From Pseudomonas fluorescens (GTDB taxonomy: Bacteria; Pseudomonadota; Gammaproteobacteria; Pseudomonadales; Pseudomonadaceae), in the NCBI RefSeq assembly GCF_001623525.1, contig NZ_CP015225.1, forward strand, positions 4,910,501 to 4,974,500: DNA of 64,000 nucleotides, written 5' to 3'. A program made the translations under genes and the position numbers. The notes beneath the pieces are model-generated. The model saw only the letters and a program-made list of their open reading frames with translations, did no database searches and was not told the origin of the DNA. The stretch's first letter is position 1; the number at the start of each line of letters is the position of its first letter. Positions 55,627 through 64,000 of this stretch are shown piece by piece.

Positions 55627-56112
55627 TTAAGGCCCGTCTGCCTTGATGTCCTGATAACGCTTTTCCAGCTCCTGGCGAATCTGCCGGCGTTGCTGGGCTT
55701 GTTCGTAGCGGCGTTTTTCTTCGCTGTTTTGAGGCTGCAAGGGCGGCACGGCTGCGGGTTTACGCAGGTCATCCACCGCAACCATGGTGAAGAAGCAACT
55801 GTTGGTGTGGCGCACCGAGCGTTCGCGAATATTTTCGGTCACGACTTTGATGCCCACTTCCATCGACGTGTTGCCGGTGTAGTTCACCGATGCCAGGAAG
55901 GTCACCAGTTCGCCGACATGAATCGGCTCACGAAAGATGACCTGGTCAACCGACAGGGTCACCACGTAGCGTCCAGCGTAGCGGCTGGCGCAGGCGTAGG
56001 CGACTTCGTCGAGGTATTTGAGCAAGGTGCCGCCATGGACATTGCCAGAGAAGTTGGCCATATCGGGGGTCATCAACACCGTCATCGACAGCTGGGCGTT
56101 TCCGGGTTCCAT
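55627..56112 (-). CDS. Acyl-CoA thioesterase (hotdog fold)
   Basis: A 161-residue YciA/BACH-type thioesterase. The hotdog core includes MANFSGNVHGGTLLKYLDEVAYACASRYAG, with the Asn-His-Gly loop and the catalytic Asp, then VIFREPIHVGELVTFLASVNYTGNTSMEVGIKV. The C-terminal 40 residues are a charged helix (SEEKRRYEQAQQRRQIRQELEKR). It hydrolyses medium to long acyl-CoA. The ATG at 56112 (MEPGNAQLSM) was chosen over the in-frame ATG at 56151 because it has GTGAG before it and matches the domain start. Confidence 0.88.
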   Translation of the reverse strand: MEPGNAQLSMTVLMTPDMANFSGNVHGGTLLKYLDEVAYACASRYAGRYVVTLSVDQVIFREPIHVGELVTFLASVNYTGNTSMEVGIKVVTENIRERSVRHTNSCFFTMVAVDDLRKPAAVPPLQPQNSEEKRRYEQAQQRRQIRQELEKRYQDIKADGP

Positions 56113-56389
56113 AACGTACTCACGGTTCAAGGCAGCAATTCGGGAGTGCACCTCTGCGGGTGCTGGTGGGTGGCCTGCAACAGGTCACCATGTTTTAAAA
56201 ACCACCGATATCGGGACGCTGCGCCTGTGGTTGCCGTCACGCGCCGATGGATCTGTTTCCATATATTGCACCGTCTTTTTGTCGGAAGTCGCGGTGTTAC
56301 CCTTCAAAAGCCCGTTGCGAGGGCAATTCCTACAGAGGAAACGGATTTCTCCAGCTCTGCAGTGCGTCATTTGAACAGGGAGCCCCGAC

Positions 56390-58153
56390 ATGCATGCCAT
56401 CAGTTTCATTCAAGACTTGGCGATCATCATGATGGCTGCGGGGCTGGTGACCGTACTCTTTCATCGTTTCAAGCAACCGGTGGTACTGGGCTACATCGTG
56501 GCCGGCTTCATCATCGGCCCGCATACGCCGCCGTTCGGTTTTATCCACGACGAAGACACGATCAAGACCCTGGCCGAGCTCGGGGTGATCTTCCTGATGT
56601 TTTGCCTGGGCCTGGAGTTCAGTCTGCGCAAACTGTTCAAGGTCGGGGCCACCGCCTTCATCGCGGCGTTCCTCGAAATCGTGCTGATGATCTGGATCGG
56701 TTATGAAATCGGCCGCTGGTTCGAGTGGAGCACCATGGACTCGCTGTTCCTCGGCGCGATCCTGGCCATTTCCTCCACCACCATCATCGTCAAGGCCCTC
56801 AACGACCTGAAAATGAAGAACGAGCGCTTCGCGCAGCTGATTTTCGGGGTGTTGATCGTCGAGGACATTCTGGGCATTGGCATCATCGCCTTGCTGTCGA
56901 GCATTGCCGTCAGCGGCACCGTGAGTTCCGGCGAGGTGTTTTCCACCGTGGGCAAGTTGTCGTTGTTCATGATCGTCGCGTTGGTCATCGGCATTCTGCT
57001 GGTGCCAAGGGTGCTGGCCTACGTGGCGAAGTTCGACAGCAACGAAATGTTGCTGATTACCGTGCTGGGCCTGTGTTTCGGCTTCTGCCTGCTGGTGGTG
57101 AAGCTGGAATACAGCATGGTGCTCGGGGCGTTCCTGATCGGTGCGATCATGGCTGAGTCCCGGCAACTGCTGAAAATCGAGCGGCTGGTGGAACCGGTGC
57201 GCGATCTGTTCAGCGCGATCTTCTTCGTCGCCATCGGGCTGATGCTCGACCCGGCGATATTGCTGCAATACGCCTGGCCGATTGCGGTGATCACGGGTGC
57301 AGTGGTGCTCGGCAAGATGTTGTCCTGCGGCCTCGGGGCCTTTATCGCCGGCAACGACGGACGCACCTCGCTGCGCGTTGGGATGGGCCTTTCGCAGATC
57401 GGCGAATTCTCCTTCATCATCGCGTCGTTGGGGATGACCCTGCAGGTCACCAGCGATTTCCTCTATCCGGTTGCGGTCGCCGTCTCGGTGTTGACCACAC
57501 TGCTGACGCCGTACCTGATCCGGGCCGCCGACCCGCTGTCCGTCAAGTTGGCGACGATCATGCCGCTACGGTTGACGCGGGTGCTGGGGATGTATGGCGA
57601 ATGGTTGCGCAGCATCCAGCCCCACGGTGAAGGAGCGATGATGGCGTCGATGATCAGGCGGATTTTGCTGCAGGTTGGAGTCAATCTGGCGCTGGTCATC
57701 GCGATTTTTGTCTCGAGCGGTTATTTCGCCGAGCGAATATCGGCTTACCTGCAAGCGTGGATCAGCGACCCGAGCTGGCACAAGGCATTGATCTGGGGCG
57801 GGGCATTGCTGGTGTCGCTACCGTTCCTGATCGCCGCCTATCGCAAGCTCAAGGCGCTATCGATGCTGCTGGCGGAGATGGGCGTGAAGACGGAGATGGC
57901 TGGCCGCCACACCCAGCGCGTGCGTCGGGTGATCGCCGAAGTGATCCCGATTCTCTCGTTGCTGGTGATTTTCCTGCTGTTGGCAGCCTTGTCGGCCAGC
58001 ATTTTGCCGACCAACAAGTTGCTCGTACTGATCGCCGTGGTGGCGACTGCCGTGGCGGCACTGCTCTGGCGCTGGTTCATCCGCCTGCATACGCGGATGC
58101 AGGTGGCCTTGCTTGAAACCCTGGACAACCATAAGGAGTCGTCCGGGCATTGA
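56390..58153 (+). CDS. CPA2-type cation:proton antiporter
   Basis: A 587-residue monovalent cation/proton antiporter. The N-terminal membrane domain (about 1-385, some 12 segments) has GYIVAGFIIGP, ELGVIFLMFCLGLEFSLRKL, and the ion-binding region ISSTTIIVKALNDLKMKN...VLIVEDILGIGIIALL. After a cytoplasmic linker there are about four more membrane segments (about 425-580), where KefB/KefC would carry a TrkA-N nucleotide-binding domain. No such domain is visible, so it is unlikely to be glutathione-gated. Whether it moves K+ or Na+ is not clear from sequence. The start has AGGGAG. Confidence 0.88.
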   Translation: MHAISFIQDLAIIMMAAGLVTVLFHRFKQPVVLGYIVAGFIIGPHTPPFGFIHDEDTIKTLAELGVIFLMFCLGLEFSLRKLFKVGATAFIAAFLEIVLMIWIGYEIGRWFEWSTMDSLFLGAILAISSTTIIVKALNDLKMKNERFAQLIFGVLIVEDILGIGIIALLSSIAVSGTVSSGEVFSTVGKLSLFMIVALVIGILLVPRVLAYVAKFDSNEMLLITVLGLCFGFCLLVVKLEYSMVLGAFLIGAIMAESRQLLKIERLVEPVRDLFSAIFFVAIGLMLDPAILLQYAWPIAVITGAVVLGKMLSCGLGAFIAGNDGRTSLRVGMGLSQIGEFSFIIASLGMTLQVTSDFLYPVAVAVSVLTTLLTPYLIRAADPLSVKLATIMPLRLTRVLGMYGEWLRSIQPHGEGAMMASMIRRILLQVGVNLALVIAIFVSSGYFAERISAYLQAWISDPSWHKALIWGGALLVSLPFLIAAYRKLKALSMLLAEMGVKTEMAGRHTQRVRRVIAEVIPILSLLVIFLLLAALSASILPTNKLLVLIAVVATAVAALLWRWFIRLHTRMQVALLETLDNHKESSGH

Positions 58154-58166
58154 CCGGCCATGGGGC

Positions 58167-58574
58167 TCAGCTTTCCAGCCAGACGTCCCGCGCCCAGTGC
58201 CAGACCGATTCCCAGGTTTCTTCGGCGATCAGCTCTTCGTCGGCCTGCCACAGCACCACAGTGCCGTCTTCTTCGACGCAATAGTAATCGTCGCCGTCCT
58301 GGCATATCGGGATCAGGCTGCGGTCGACACCGGCATCCCAGGCATTGGCGGCCACATCCGGCAGGTAGGTGTGGGATTGTGGATCGGTGACGGTCACCGG
58401 CTCCAGGCTGCCATAGACGACATCGCTGACGGTCAGCAAAAACTCCCTGAAGACGAATGGAATATCGATGAACAGCTGCTCTTCGATCTCTACCAGCAAG
58501 TCTTCGTCGGGCAACTCCAGCGGGACCGGTACGGGCTCGTTGGCTTCACGCAATTGTTCGATGATTTCTTCCAC
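58167..58574 (-). CDS. SMI1/KNR4 family protein
   Basis: A 135-residue acidic protein of the SMI1/KNR4 superfamily. The N-terminal LRE...LPDEDLLVEIEEQLFIDIPFVFREFLLTVSDVVYGSLEPV is the family core, and the second half has DRSLIPICQDGDDYYCVEEDGTVVLW. Many bacterial members are immunity proteins against secreted nuclease or deaminase toxins, but no toxin gene is adjacent, so a housekeeping role is as likely. The gene is convergent with the antiporter gene. Confidence 0.85.
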   Translation of the reverse strand: MEEIIEQLREANEPVPVPLELPDEDLLVEIEEQLFIDIPFVFREFLLTVSDVVYGSLEPVTVTDPQSHTYLPDVAANAWDAGVDRSLIPICQDGDDYYCVEEDGTVVLWQADEELIAEETWESVWHWARDVWLES

Positions 58575-58660
58575 GTCCGGGGATCCTCTTTCTCGATGGC
58601 GCGGTTTTATATGGAGCGGTTTATACAGTAGCTCGCTATAGATGCAACCGCGAAATAGAA

Positions 58661-58690
58661 AACCCCGGCCTGAGCCGGGGTTCTTTTATT
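58661..58690. terminator. Bidirectional intrinsic terminator
   Basis: A 9-bp perfect stem (AACCCCGGC / GCCGGGGTT) with a four-base loop (CTGA), bordered by TTCTTTTATTT on the plus side and TTTTCTATTT on the minus side. It most probably ends transcription of the Tim44-like gene, whose stop is 33 bases away on the minus strand. Confidence 0.85.
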
Positions 58691-58714
58691 TCAACATGCA
58701 AAACGGGCAAAGGT

Positions 58715-59593
58715 TCAACCGTTCTGGCGGATACCGGCCACCAGCCAAGGCTGGTCATCGCCCTGGGCACGTTCCATGTTCCAGCTTTCGCTGAACGCTT
58801 CGCCCTTGTCGAAGCGAGAATCCTTCGACACACCGCTGAAGGTCAGGGTGGCGATGGTCTTGTCGGCGCGATCGTCGACGCCGTCCAGCTGCACGTGCAG
58901 ATTGTCGATGTAGGTGGACTGGAAGCCATCACCCAGCTCGGCCCGCTCGCGCTTGAGGAACTCCAGTAGTTGCGGAGTCACGAACTCGGAGATCTTGTCC
59001 ATTTCGTTCGCGTCCCAATGCTGCTGCAGGGCCATGAAGTGGTTGCGCGCGGCTTCGATGAAGCGTTGCTCGTTGAACCAGGCCGGCGCATTGATGACCG
59101 GACGAGCGGCCGCAGGCGCTGCCGAACCGCCGAAGATCGAACCACTGGCAGCAGGCTGCTGGTTGAACACCTCACGCTGCATCGGCGCATGGCCGGCTGG
59201 AGCGAATTGCTCCTGCTGCTTGCGACGACGAGCGGCAATGAAGCGGAAGACCAGGAAGGCGATGACCGCCATGATCAGGATGTCGAAGATCTGCATGCCC
59301 TGGAAGCCGTCGCCCATGAACATGGAGGCGAGCAGGCCACCGGCGGCGATGCCGGCCAGGGGGCCGAGCCAGCGCGAAGCACCGCTTGCCTTGGTGGCAG
59401 CGCCCGCGGCACCGGCAGCACCTGCGGTGGCAGCGCTAGAGCCGGCGGCAGAGGACGGCGCCATCTGGCTGGTCTGGTGAGTCGGGGCTGCCCCCGAGCT
59501 TTTACCACCGCCAAAGCGCTTGGCGGCATTGGCGTCGATGGCCATCGTCAGGCCAATGCACAGCGCCATGGCGATGCTAAGAAAACGTTTCAT
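58715..59593 (-). CDS. Tim44-like domain membrane protein
   Basis: A 292-residue protein with a signal or anchor sequence (MKRFLSIAMALCIGLTMAIDANA), an Ala/Gly/Ser-rich low-complexity stretch (about 28-75), one or two membrane segments (about 78-120, including GMQIFDILIMAVIAFLVFRFI) and a C-terminal Tim44/NTF2-like domain (about 170-292: WFNEQRFIEAARNHFMALQQHWDANEMDKISEFVTPQLLEFL). Bacterial members are inner-membrane proteins of uncertain role. I started at the ATG at 59593; the frame is open to 59707, but the extra part lacks features. Confidence 0.87.
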   Translation of the reverse strand: MKRFLSIAMALCIGLTMAIDANAAKRFGGGKSSGAAPTHQTSQMAPSSAAGSSAATAGAAGAAGAATKASGASRWLGPLAGIAAGGLLASMFMGDGFQGMQIFDILIMAVIAFLVFRFIAARRRKQQEQFAPAGHAPMQREVFNQQPAASGSIFGGSAAPAAARPVINAPAWFNEQRFIEAARNHFMALQQHWDANEMDKISEFVTPQLLEFLKRERAELGDGFQSTYIDNLHVQLDGVDDRADKTIATLTFSGVSKDSRFDKGEAFSESWNMERAQGDDQPWLVAGIRQNG

Positions 59594-59790
59594 ATAAAGG
59601 CATTCCCATTTGTGGATAGCACGCGGGCCATGTTGCACAGGTGAAGTGTTGCTGGCTAGCGGCAGAGTGTTTCGGGCTTTTGCGTGACAGGTTAGGTTCA
59701 GCTTCAACCGCGCAAGAGGGCTTGTTCGATTTGGGCTGTAGGAAAAGTAAATAAGTTCGGTCGGAAACTAATGTGGGATGGGAGAAATAC

Positions 59791-59882
59791 TTGTGGGAGC
59801 AAGGCTTGCCCGCGATAGCGATCGGTCTGACGCACCTGTGTTGAATGTGCCACCGCCTCGTGGGCAAGCCTTGCTCCCACAG
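59791..59882. repeat. REPIN-type inverted repeat 6
   Basis: Arms with TGTGGGAGCAAGGCTTGCCC and an inverted near-copy surround about 45 bases. It fills much of the 311-base gap between the Tim44-like gene start (59593) and the uvrD stop (59905); the rest of that gap shows nothing else beyond room for the Tim44-like gene promoter. Confidence 0.88.
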
Positions 59883-59904
59883 CAAGGTGCTTCTTACGAA
59901 ATCT

Positions 59905-62088
59905 TTAGATCGCTTCCAGCTTGGCATACCCCAGCATCAGCCACTTGCTGCCTTCGCTGAAGTTCACCTGCACCCGCGCCTGGGCGCCGGCACCCTCGAA
60001 GTTGAGGATCACGCCGTCGCCGAATACCGAATGCCGTACGGTCTGGCCGAGGCTGAAGCCGGTTTCCGGGATGTCGCTGCCGCCGAACAGGCTGCTGGTG
60101 CTTTGCTGCTGGCCGCCACCGAACGGACGGCTGACACTGTTGGACAGCCGCACTTCCTGGATCAGGCCCTTCGGTACTTCACGTACGAAGCGCGACACCT
60201 TGTTGTAGGTCTCGCTGCCATACAAACGTCGGGTTTCGGCGTAGGTCAGTACCAGATTCTGCATGGCGCGGGTGATACCGACGTAGGCCAGGCGCCGTTC
60301 CTCTTCCAGGCGTCCCGGTTCTTCCAGGCTCATCTTGTGGGGGAACAGGCCTTCTTCCATACCCACGAGGAACACGTAGGGGAATTCCAGGCCTTTGGCG
60401 CTGTGCAGGGTCATCAGCTGGATGCTGTCTTCATGTTCGTCGGCCTGGGTGTCGCCGGCTTCCAGGGAGGCGTGACCCAGGAAGGCCGACAGCGGTGTCA
60501 GGTCTTTGTCTTCTTCGGTACTTTCGAAGTTGCGCGCGGCGCTGACCAGTTCTTCAAGGTTTTCCACCCGGGCCTGGCCTTTCTCGCCTTTTTCCGCTTC
60601 GTGGTAGGCGATCAGGCCGGACTGCTCGATGACGGTCTGGGTCATCAAGTGCAGCGGCATTTCCCCGCACTTGGCGGCCAGGTCCTCGATCAGGTCCATG
60701 AAGGCCTTCAGGGCGCCAGCGGCGCGACCGGTCATGCCTTTGTTGACGACCAGTTGGTGCATGGCTTCCCACATGGACACATGGCTGTGGCGCGCGTGAT
60801 CGCGAATCGCTTCAACGGTTTTTTCACCGATGCCCCGTGTTGGCACGTTGATCACCCGTTCCAGGGCCGCGTCGTTGCCGCGTCCTTCGATCAGGCGCAG
60901 GTAGGCCATGGCGTTCTTGATTTCAGCACGCTCGAAGAAGCGCTGGCCGCCGTAGATACGGTACGGGATCCGTTCGCGCAACAAGGCTTCTTCCAATACC
61001 CGCGACTGGGCGTTGGAACGGTACAGGATGGCGATGTCGCTGCGGGCGAGGCCGGTTTTCAGCGCGCTTTCGATGGTTTCCACCACGTAGCGGGCTTCAT
61101 CGTGTTCGTTGAAGGCGGCGTAGAGATTGATCGCTTCGCCTTCGCCGCCATCGGTCCACAATTCCTTGCCCAGACGCCCGGTATTGTTGGCGATCAGGGC
61201 GTTGGCGGCCTTGAGGATGCCGGCGGTGGAGCGGTAATTCTGTTCCAGACGGATGACTTCGGCGTCCGGGAAGTCCGCCGAGTACTGGTGAATGTTTTCG
61301 ATCTTGGCGCCGCGCCAGCCGTAGATCGACTGGTCATCGTCACCCACCACCATCAGGCTGTCGCCGCCCTTGGCGAGCAGGCGCAACCAGGCGTATTGCA
61401 CGGCGTTGGTGTCTTGGAATTCGTCCACCAGTACATGCCGGAAGCGCTTCTGATAGTGAGCCAGCAGACCTGGGTGATCGCGCCACAGGTCCAGCGCCCG
61501 TAGCAGCAGCTCGGAAAAATCGATCACCCCGGCACGCTGGCACGCCGCCTCGTAGGCCTCATAGATGCTGCGCATGGTCGCCAGGAACAAGTCGCCGCTG
61601 GCCTGGATGTGCTGCGGGCGCAGGCCTTCGTCTTTCTGGCCGTTGATGAACCACTGGGCCTGACGGGCCGGCCAGCGCTGCTCGTCCAGGCCCAGTTCGC
61701 GGATTACCCGCTTGACCAGGCGTTGCTGGTCGTCGCTGTCCAGGATCTGGAAGGTCTGGCTCAGCCCGGCCTCCTGCCAATGCGCCCGCAACAAGCGGTG
61801 TGCCAGGCCGTGAAAGGTGCCGACCCACATGCCGGCAGGGTTGATGCCCATCAGTTGTTCGATGCGATGGCGCATCTCGGCCGCGGCCTTGTTGGTGAAC
61901 GTCACCGACAGGATCGAATGGGGCGAGGCGTTCTCGACCTGGATCAACCAGGCGATACGGTGCACCAGCACTCGGGTTTTACCGGAGCCGGCACCGGCCA
62001 GGACCAACTGACGACCCACGGAGGCAGCTACGGCCTGACGTTGGGCATCGTTGAGGGAGTTCAGCAGAAGGGAGAGATCATCGCGCAT
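59905..62088 (-). CDS. uvrD: DNA helicase II
   Basis: A 727-residue superfamily 1A helicase that removes nicked strands in nucleotide excision and mismatch repair. Walker A is AGAGSGKTRVLVHRIAWL (31-48), motif Ia SVTFTNKAAAEM, motif II VLVDEFQDTNAVQY, motif III VVGDDDQSIYGWRGA, motif IV region EQNYRSTAGIL, motif V LMTLHSAKGLEFPYVFLVGMEEGLFPH, and motif VI EEERRLAYVGITRAMQNL. The C-terminal Tudor-like tail (about 660-727) has GQTVRHSVFGDGVILNFEG. In P. aeruginosa uvrD (PA5443) also lies just beyond the CPA locus. Confidence 0.96.
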   Translation of the reverse strand: MRDDLSLLLNSLNDAQRQAVAASVGRQLVLAGAGSGKTRVLVHRIAWLIQVENASPHSILSVTFTNKAAAEMRHRIEQLMGINPAGMWVGTFHGLAHRLLRAHWQEAGLSQTFQILDSDDQQRLVKRVIRELGLDEQRWPARQAQWFINGQKDEGLRPQHIQASGDLFLATMRSIYEAYEAACQRAGVIDFSELLLRALDLWRDHPGLLAHYQKRFRHVLVDEFQDTNAVQYAWLRLLAKGGDSLMVVGDDDQSIYGWRGAKIENIHQYSADFPDAEVIRLEQNYRSTAGILKAANALIANNTGRLGKELWTDGGEGEAINLYAAFNEHDEARYVVETIESALKTGLARSDIAILYRSNAQSRVLEEALLRERIPYRIYGGQRFFERAEIKNAMAYLRLIEGRGNDAALERVINVPTRGIGEKTVEAIRDHARHSHVSMWEAMHQLVVNKGMTGRAAGALKAFMDLIEDLAAKCGEMPLHLMTQTVIEQSGLIAYHEAEKGEKGQARVENLEELVSAARNFESTEEDKDLTPLSAFLGHASLEAGDTQADEHEDSIQLMTLHSAKGLEFPYVFLVGMEEGLFPHKMSLEEPGRLEEERRLAYVGITRAMQNLVLTYAETRRLYGSETYNKVSRFVREVPKGLIQEVRLSNSVSRPFGGGQQQSTSSLFGGSDIPETGFSLGQTVRHSVFGDGVILNFEGAGAQARVQVNFSEGSKWLMLGYAKLEAI

Positions 62089-62343
62089 CGGGGCATTCTA
62101 GGGGGCGGCGTCATCCCGGGCAAACCGAGCTTTGCATCAGCCGATAAAAGACCGCTTGATGATGACCGGTGGGTCATGGGCTACAGGCGTTGGCGGGACT
62201 CGCTCGAAAGGGGCGCCACCCAATGAAACAGCGACTTTTTTCCGTTTTTTTATGAGCTGGGGCAGTGTGGGATGCCCCGTGGCTTGTGTATGCTCGGTGC
62301 TTGTTTCGGGTTCTCCACGCTCCACTGAATAAGAACAAAAACA

Positions 62344-64000
62344 GTGCCAATAACCCTCAATTCCGATCCGGCGGGTCCCTGTGTGGAGCCGCGGGTCATC
62401 TGCAAGCAGTACGCCATGGAGATGGCGGTCGAGCGCACACGTCTGTTGTATCAAGGCTCGCTGCTGCCTACGCTGTTCATGCTGCTCAATGGTCTGGTCT
62501 GCGCCGCGCTGTTATGGGAGCCGCGGCGCTATTTCCTGGTCAGCGTCTGGCTCGTCTGGTTGTTGTCGCTGGTGGCCTTACGGGTGATCCAGGTGGCGGC
62601 TTTCGATTCGGCGATGCCGAGCCGCCAGGCACACCCGATCTGGTTGCGTATGTTTTTGCTGGGCTCGGCGATGACCGGCCTGACGCTGGCTGGGGCCGGT
62701 ATCGCGCTGGTCCCGGCTGACAGTTTCCAGCAGCAGGCCTGGGTGTTCGGCCTGATTGGCGCGGCCGCCCTGTCGGCCAGCGTGGCTTACGCGGTGAGCC
62801 TTCCCGCATTCCTGTCCTTTACCTTGCCCTGCCTGTTACCGGCCATCGGCTACCTCTTCTGGGGCGGCGACGAGCAGCAACGCGGGTGGGGCTGGCTTGG
62901 GCTGATCGTGCTGGTCTCGCTGAGCGTGGTCGCCTGGCAAGTCAACCGCTTGATCCAAAGCGGCCTGTTGCGGCGCTTCCAGAACCAGGCGCTGATCGAG
63001 CATCTGCAGCAAGCACAAACCCGCAGCGCCCAGCTCAACGACGCGCTGGCCCGGGAGGTGGAGCAACGTCGTTCTGCGGAGGAAAAACTGCGAGCGGCCC
63101 AGGTTGGCCTGGAGGCGCGGGTCGCGCAGCGCAGTCTTGAACTGGAGGTCGCCAGCCAGGCCCTGAGCAAGAGTGAGGCGCGTCTGGCCCTGGCGCTCAA
63201 GGCCAGTGAGTTGGGGTTGTGGGATTGGAACCTGCAGACTGACGAAGTCCATCACACTCAGCTCAAGGAACTCTTCGGCCTGGAGCCCGAATACATCACG
63301 GCGATGCTCACTCACCTCACTCCGCGCCTGCACCCTCAAGACCTGCCGGCGCTCAAGCGGGCCTTGGTCGAACACCTCAAGGGCCGAAGCGAGGATTACC
63401 AGATCGAATACCGCGTGCGTCACGGCGATGGCCACTGGGTCTGGATCGAAGACCGCGGTCGGGCTGTGGAGCGCAGCGTCAGCGGACGGGTGCTGCGTAT
63501 GGTCGGTACCCGGCGAGACATCAGCACCAGCAAGGAACTCGAGCAGCAACGGCAACTGGCGGCCACAGTGTTCGAAGCCGCCAGCGAAGGTATCGTGATT
63601 TTCGACCCCCACTACGTACTACTCGCTGCCAATCAGGCGTTCACGCGGGTCACCGGTTTCAATATCGATGACATGCTCGGGCGCAACGTGGTGGACCTGC
63701 CGTGCAGCCGCGATGCGCGCCGGCACTACCCCGTCATTCGCCAAGCGCTCAAGCAGCACGGCACCTGGCAGGGCGAGTTGGTGGAGGCGCGGGCCAACGG
63801 CGAGCTGTATCCGCAATGGCTGCAACTGAACGTCGTGCGCAATGCGCGGGGAAATGTCAGCCATATCGTGGGCTTCTTCGCCGATCTTTCGGCGCGACGC
63901 GAATCCGAAGAGCGGATGCGCTACCTGACCCATTACGACGAATTGACCGGGCTGGCCAATCGCTCGCTGTTTCGTGAGCGCCTGCACGAAGCTCATCAGC
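62344..64000 (+). CDS. Membrane PAS-GGDEF signalling protein, 3' part missing
   Basis: The window holds the first 552 codons. About six membrane segments (residues 30-210) are followed by a coiled coil (ALAREVEQRRSAEEKL...), a first PAS domain (about 280-400: ALKASELGLWDWNLQTDEVHH, then the PAC part YRVRHGDGHWVWIEDRGRAV), a second PAS (about 410-525: VFEAASEGIVIFDPHYVLLAANQAFTRVTGF), and the start of a GGDEF domain (YLTHYDELTGLANRSLF) at the edge. It should make, and if an EAL domain follows also degrade, cyclic di-GMP; P. aeruginosa PA5442 next to uvrD is similar. The first in-frame start is GTG at 62344; ATG at 62416 is an alternative. Confidence 0.88.
   Translation, partial: MPITLNSDPAGPCVEPRVICKQYAMEMAVERTRLLYQGSLLPTLFMLLNGLVCAALLWEPRRYFLVSVWLVWLLSLVALRVIQVAAFDSAMPSRQAHPIWLRMFLLGSAMTGLTLAGAGIALVPADSFQQQAWVFGLIGAAALSASVAYAVSLPAFLSFTLPCLLPAIGYLFWGGDEQQRGWGWLGLIVLVSLSVVAWQVNRLIQSGLLRRFQNQALIEHLQQAQTRSAQLNDALAREVEQRRSAEEKLRAAQVGLEARVAQRSLELEVASQALSKSEARLALALKASELGLWDWNLQTDEVHHTQLKELFGLEPEYITAMLTHLTPRLHPQDLPALKRALVEHLKGRSEDYQIEYRVRHGDGHWVWIEDRGRAVERSVSGRVLRMVGTRRDISTSKELEQQRQLAATVFEAASEGIVIFDPHYVLLAANQAFTRVTGFNIDDMLGRNVVDLPCSRDARRHYPVIRQALKQHGTWQGELVEARANGELYPQWLQLNVVRNARGNVSHIVGFFADLSARRESEERMRYLTHYDELTGLANRSLFRERLHEAHQ

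Noticed and set aside
59845..61503. A 552-codon open frame on the plus strand
   Set aside because: It is the antisense of uvrD, whose minus-strand product has all helicase motifs; such long mirror frames are common in high-GC DNA.

Overview
The window is a stretch of chromosome from a Pseudomonas of the P. fluorescens type. The evidence is high-GC coding sequence with almost no gaps, protein sequences that match pseudomonad families closely, six REP/REPIN-type inverted repeats of the kind scattered through P. fluorescens-group genomes, and two blocks whose gene order I recognise from P. aeruginosa: the NAD salvage block (nrtR-nadD2/pncA-pncB-nadE) and the common polysaccharide antigen (CPA, A-band) block. 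I see no tRNA, rRNA, IS element, prophage or CRISPR array.

Layout. 1-1275: an ECF sigma factor, a short anti-sigma-like membrane protein and the start of a periplasmic heavy-metal sensor-like protein, led by a small secreted protein. 1515-2429: an esterase-like alpha/beta hydrolase. 2522-6682: a complete Preiss-Handler NAD salvage module (PncA, PncB, NadD2, NadE) with its likely repressor NrtR; the divergent promoter carries two copies of the palindrome GTACA-N5-TGTAC. 6690-16862: ordinary housekeeping and regulatory genes (MCP, NudK, FtrA/GlxA-type regulator, RarD, Asd-like dehydrogenase, LtaS-like sulfatase, LysR regulator, GST). 16908-25911 (minus strand): wbpZ, wbpY, wbpX, wzt, wzm, wbpW, gmd, rmd, which make GDP-D-rhamnose, polymerise the D-rhamnan and export it. 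26338-32105 (plus strand): two paralogous glycosyltransferases, two paralogous methyltransferases and an acyltransferase, corresponding to the five CPA accessory genes of P. aeruginosa. 32259-35589: a DUF3142 lipoprotein and a large repeat-type envelope protein. 35763-37163: lpd3-type dihydrolipoyl dehydrogenase.

37384-43347 is the most unusual block: three consecutive SPFH (HflK/HflC/stomatin-type) membrane proteins followed by a P1B-type metal ATPase, every junction being a 4-base stop/start overlap. The second SPFH protein begins with a 15-histidine tail and the pump has no N-terminal metal-binding domain of its own, so the four proteins look like one membrane complex for metal transport. 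I do not know a described function for this arrangement.

43531-46817: cyclopropane fatty acid synthase, cardiolipin synthase and a DUF3617 protein. 46942-54093: a zinc-starvation island. Two perfect Zur-type boxes (50287-50301 and 50813-50827) face a metal ABC transporter with zinc-independent FolE2 on one side, and a secreted Cys-rich protein, two CobW-type GTPases, another Cys-rich protein and a DUF1826 protein on the other. The DUF1826 protein shows an H-x-D...H...R pattern typical of Fe(II)/2-oxoglutarate oxygenases. 54106-64000: DUF3301 protein, PdxY, thioesterase, CPA2-type antiporter, SMI1/KNR4 protein, Tim44-like protein, UvrD helicase and the 5' part of a PAS-GGDEF signalling protein that runs off the right edge.
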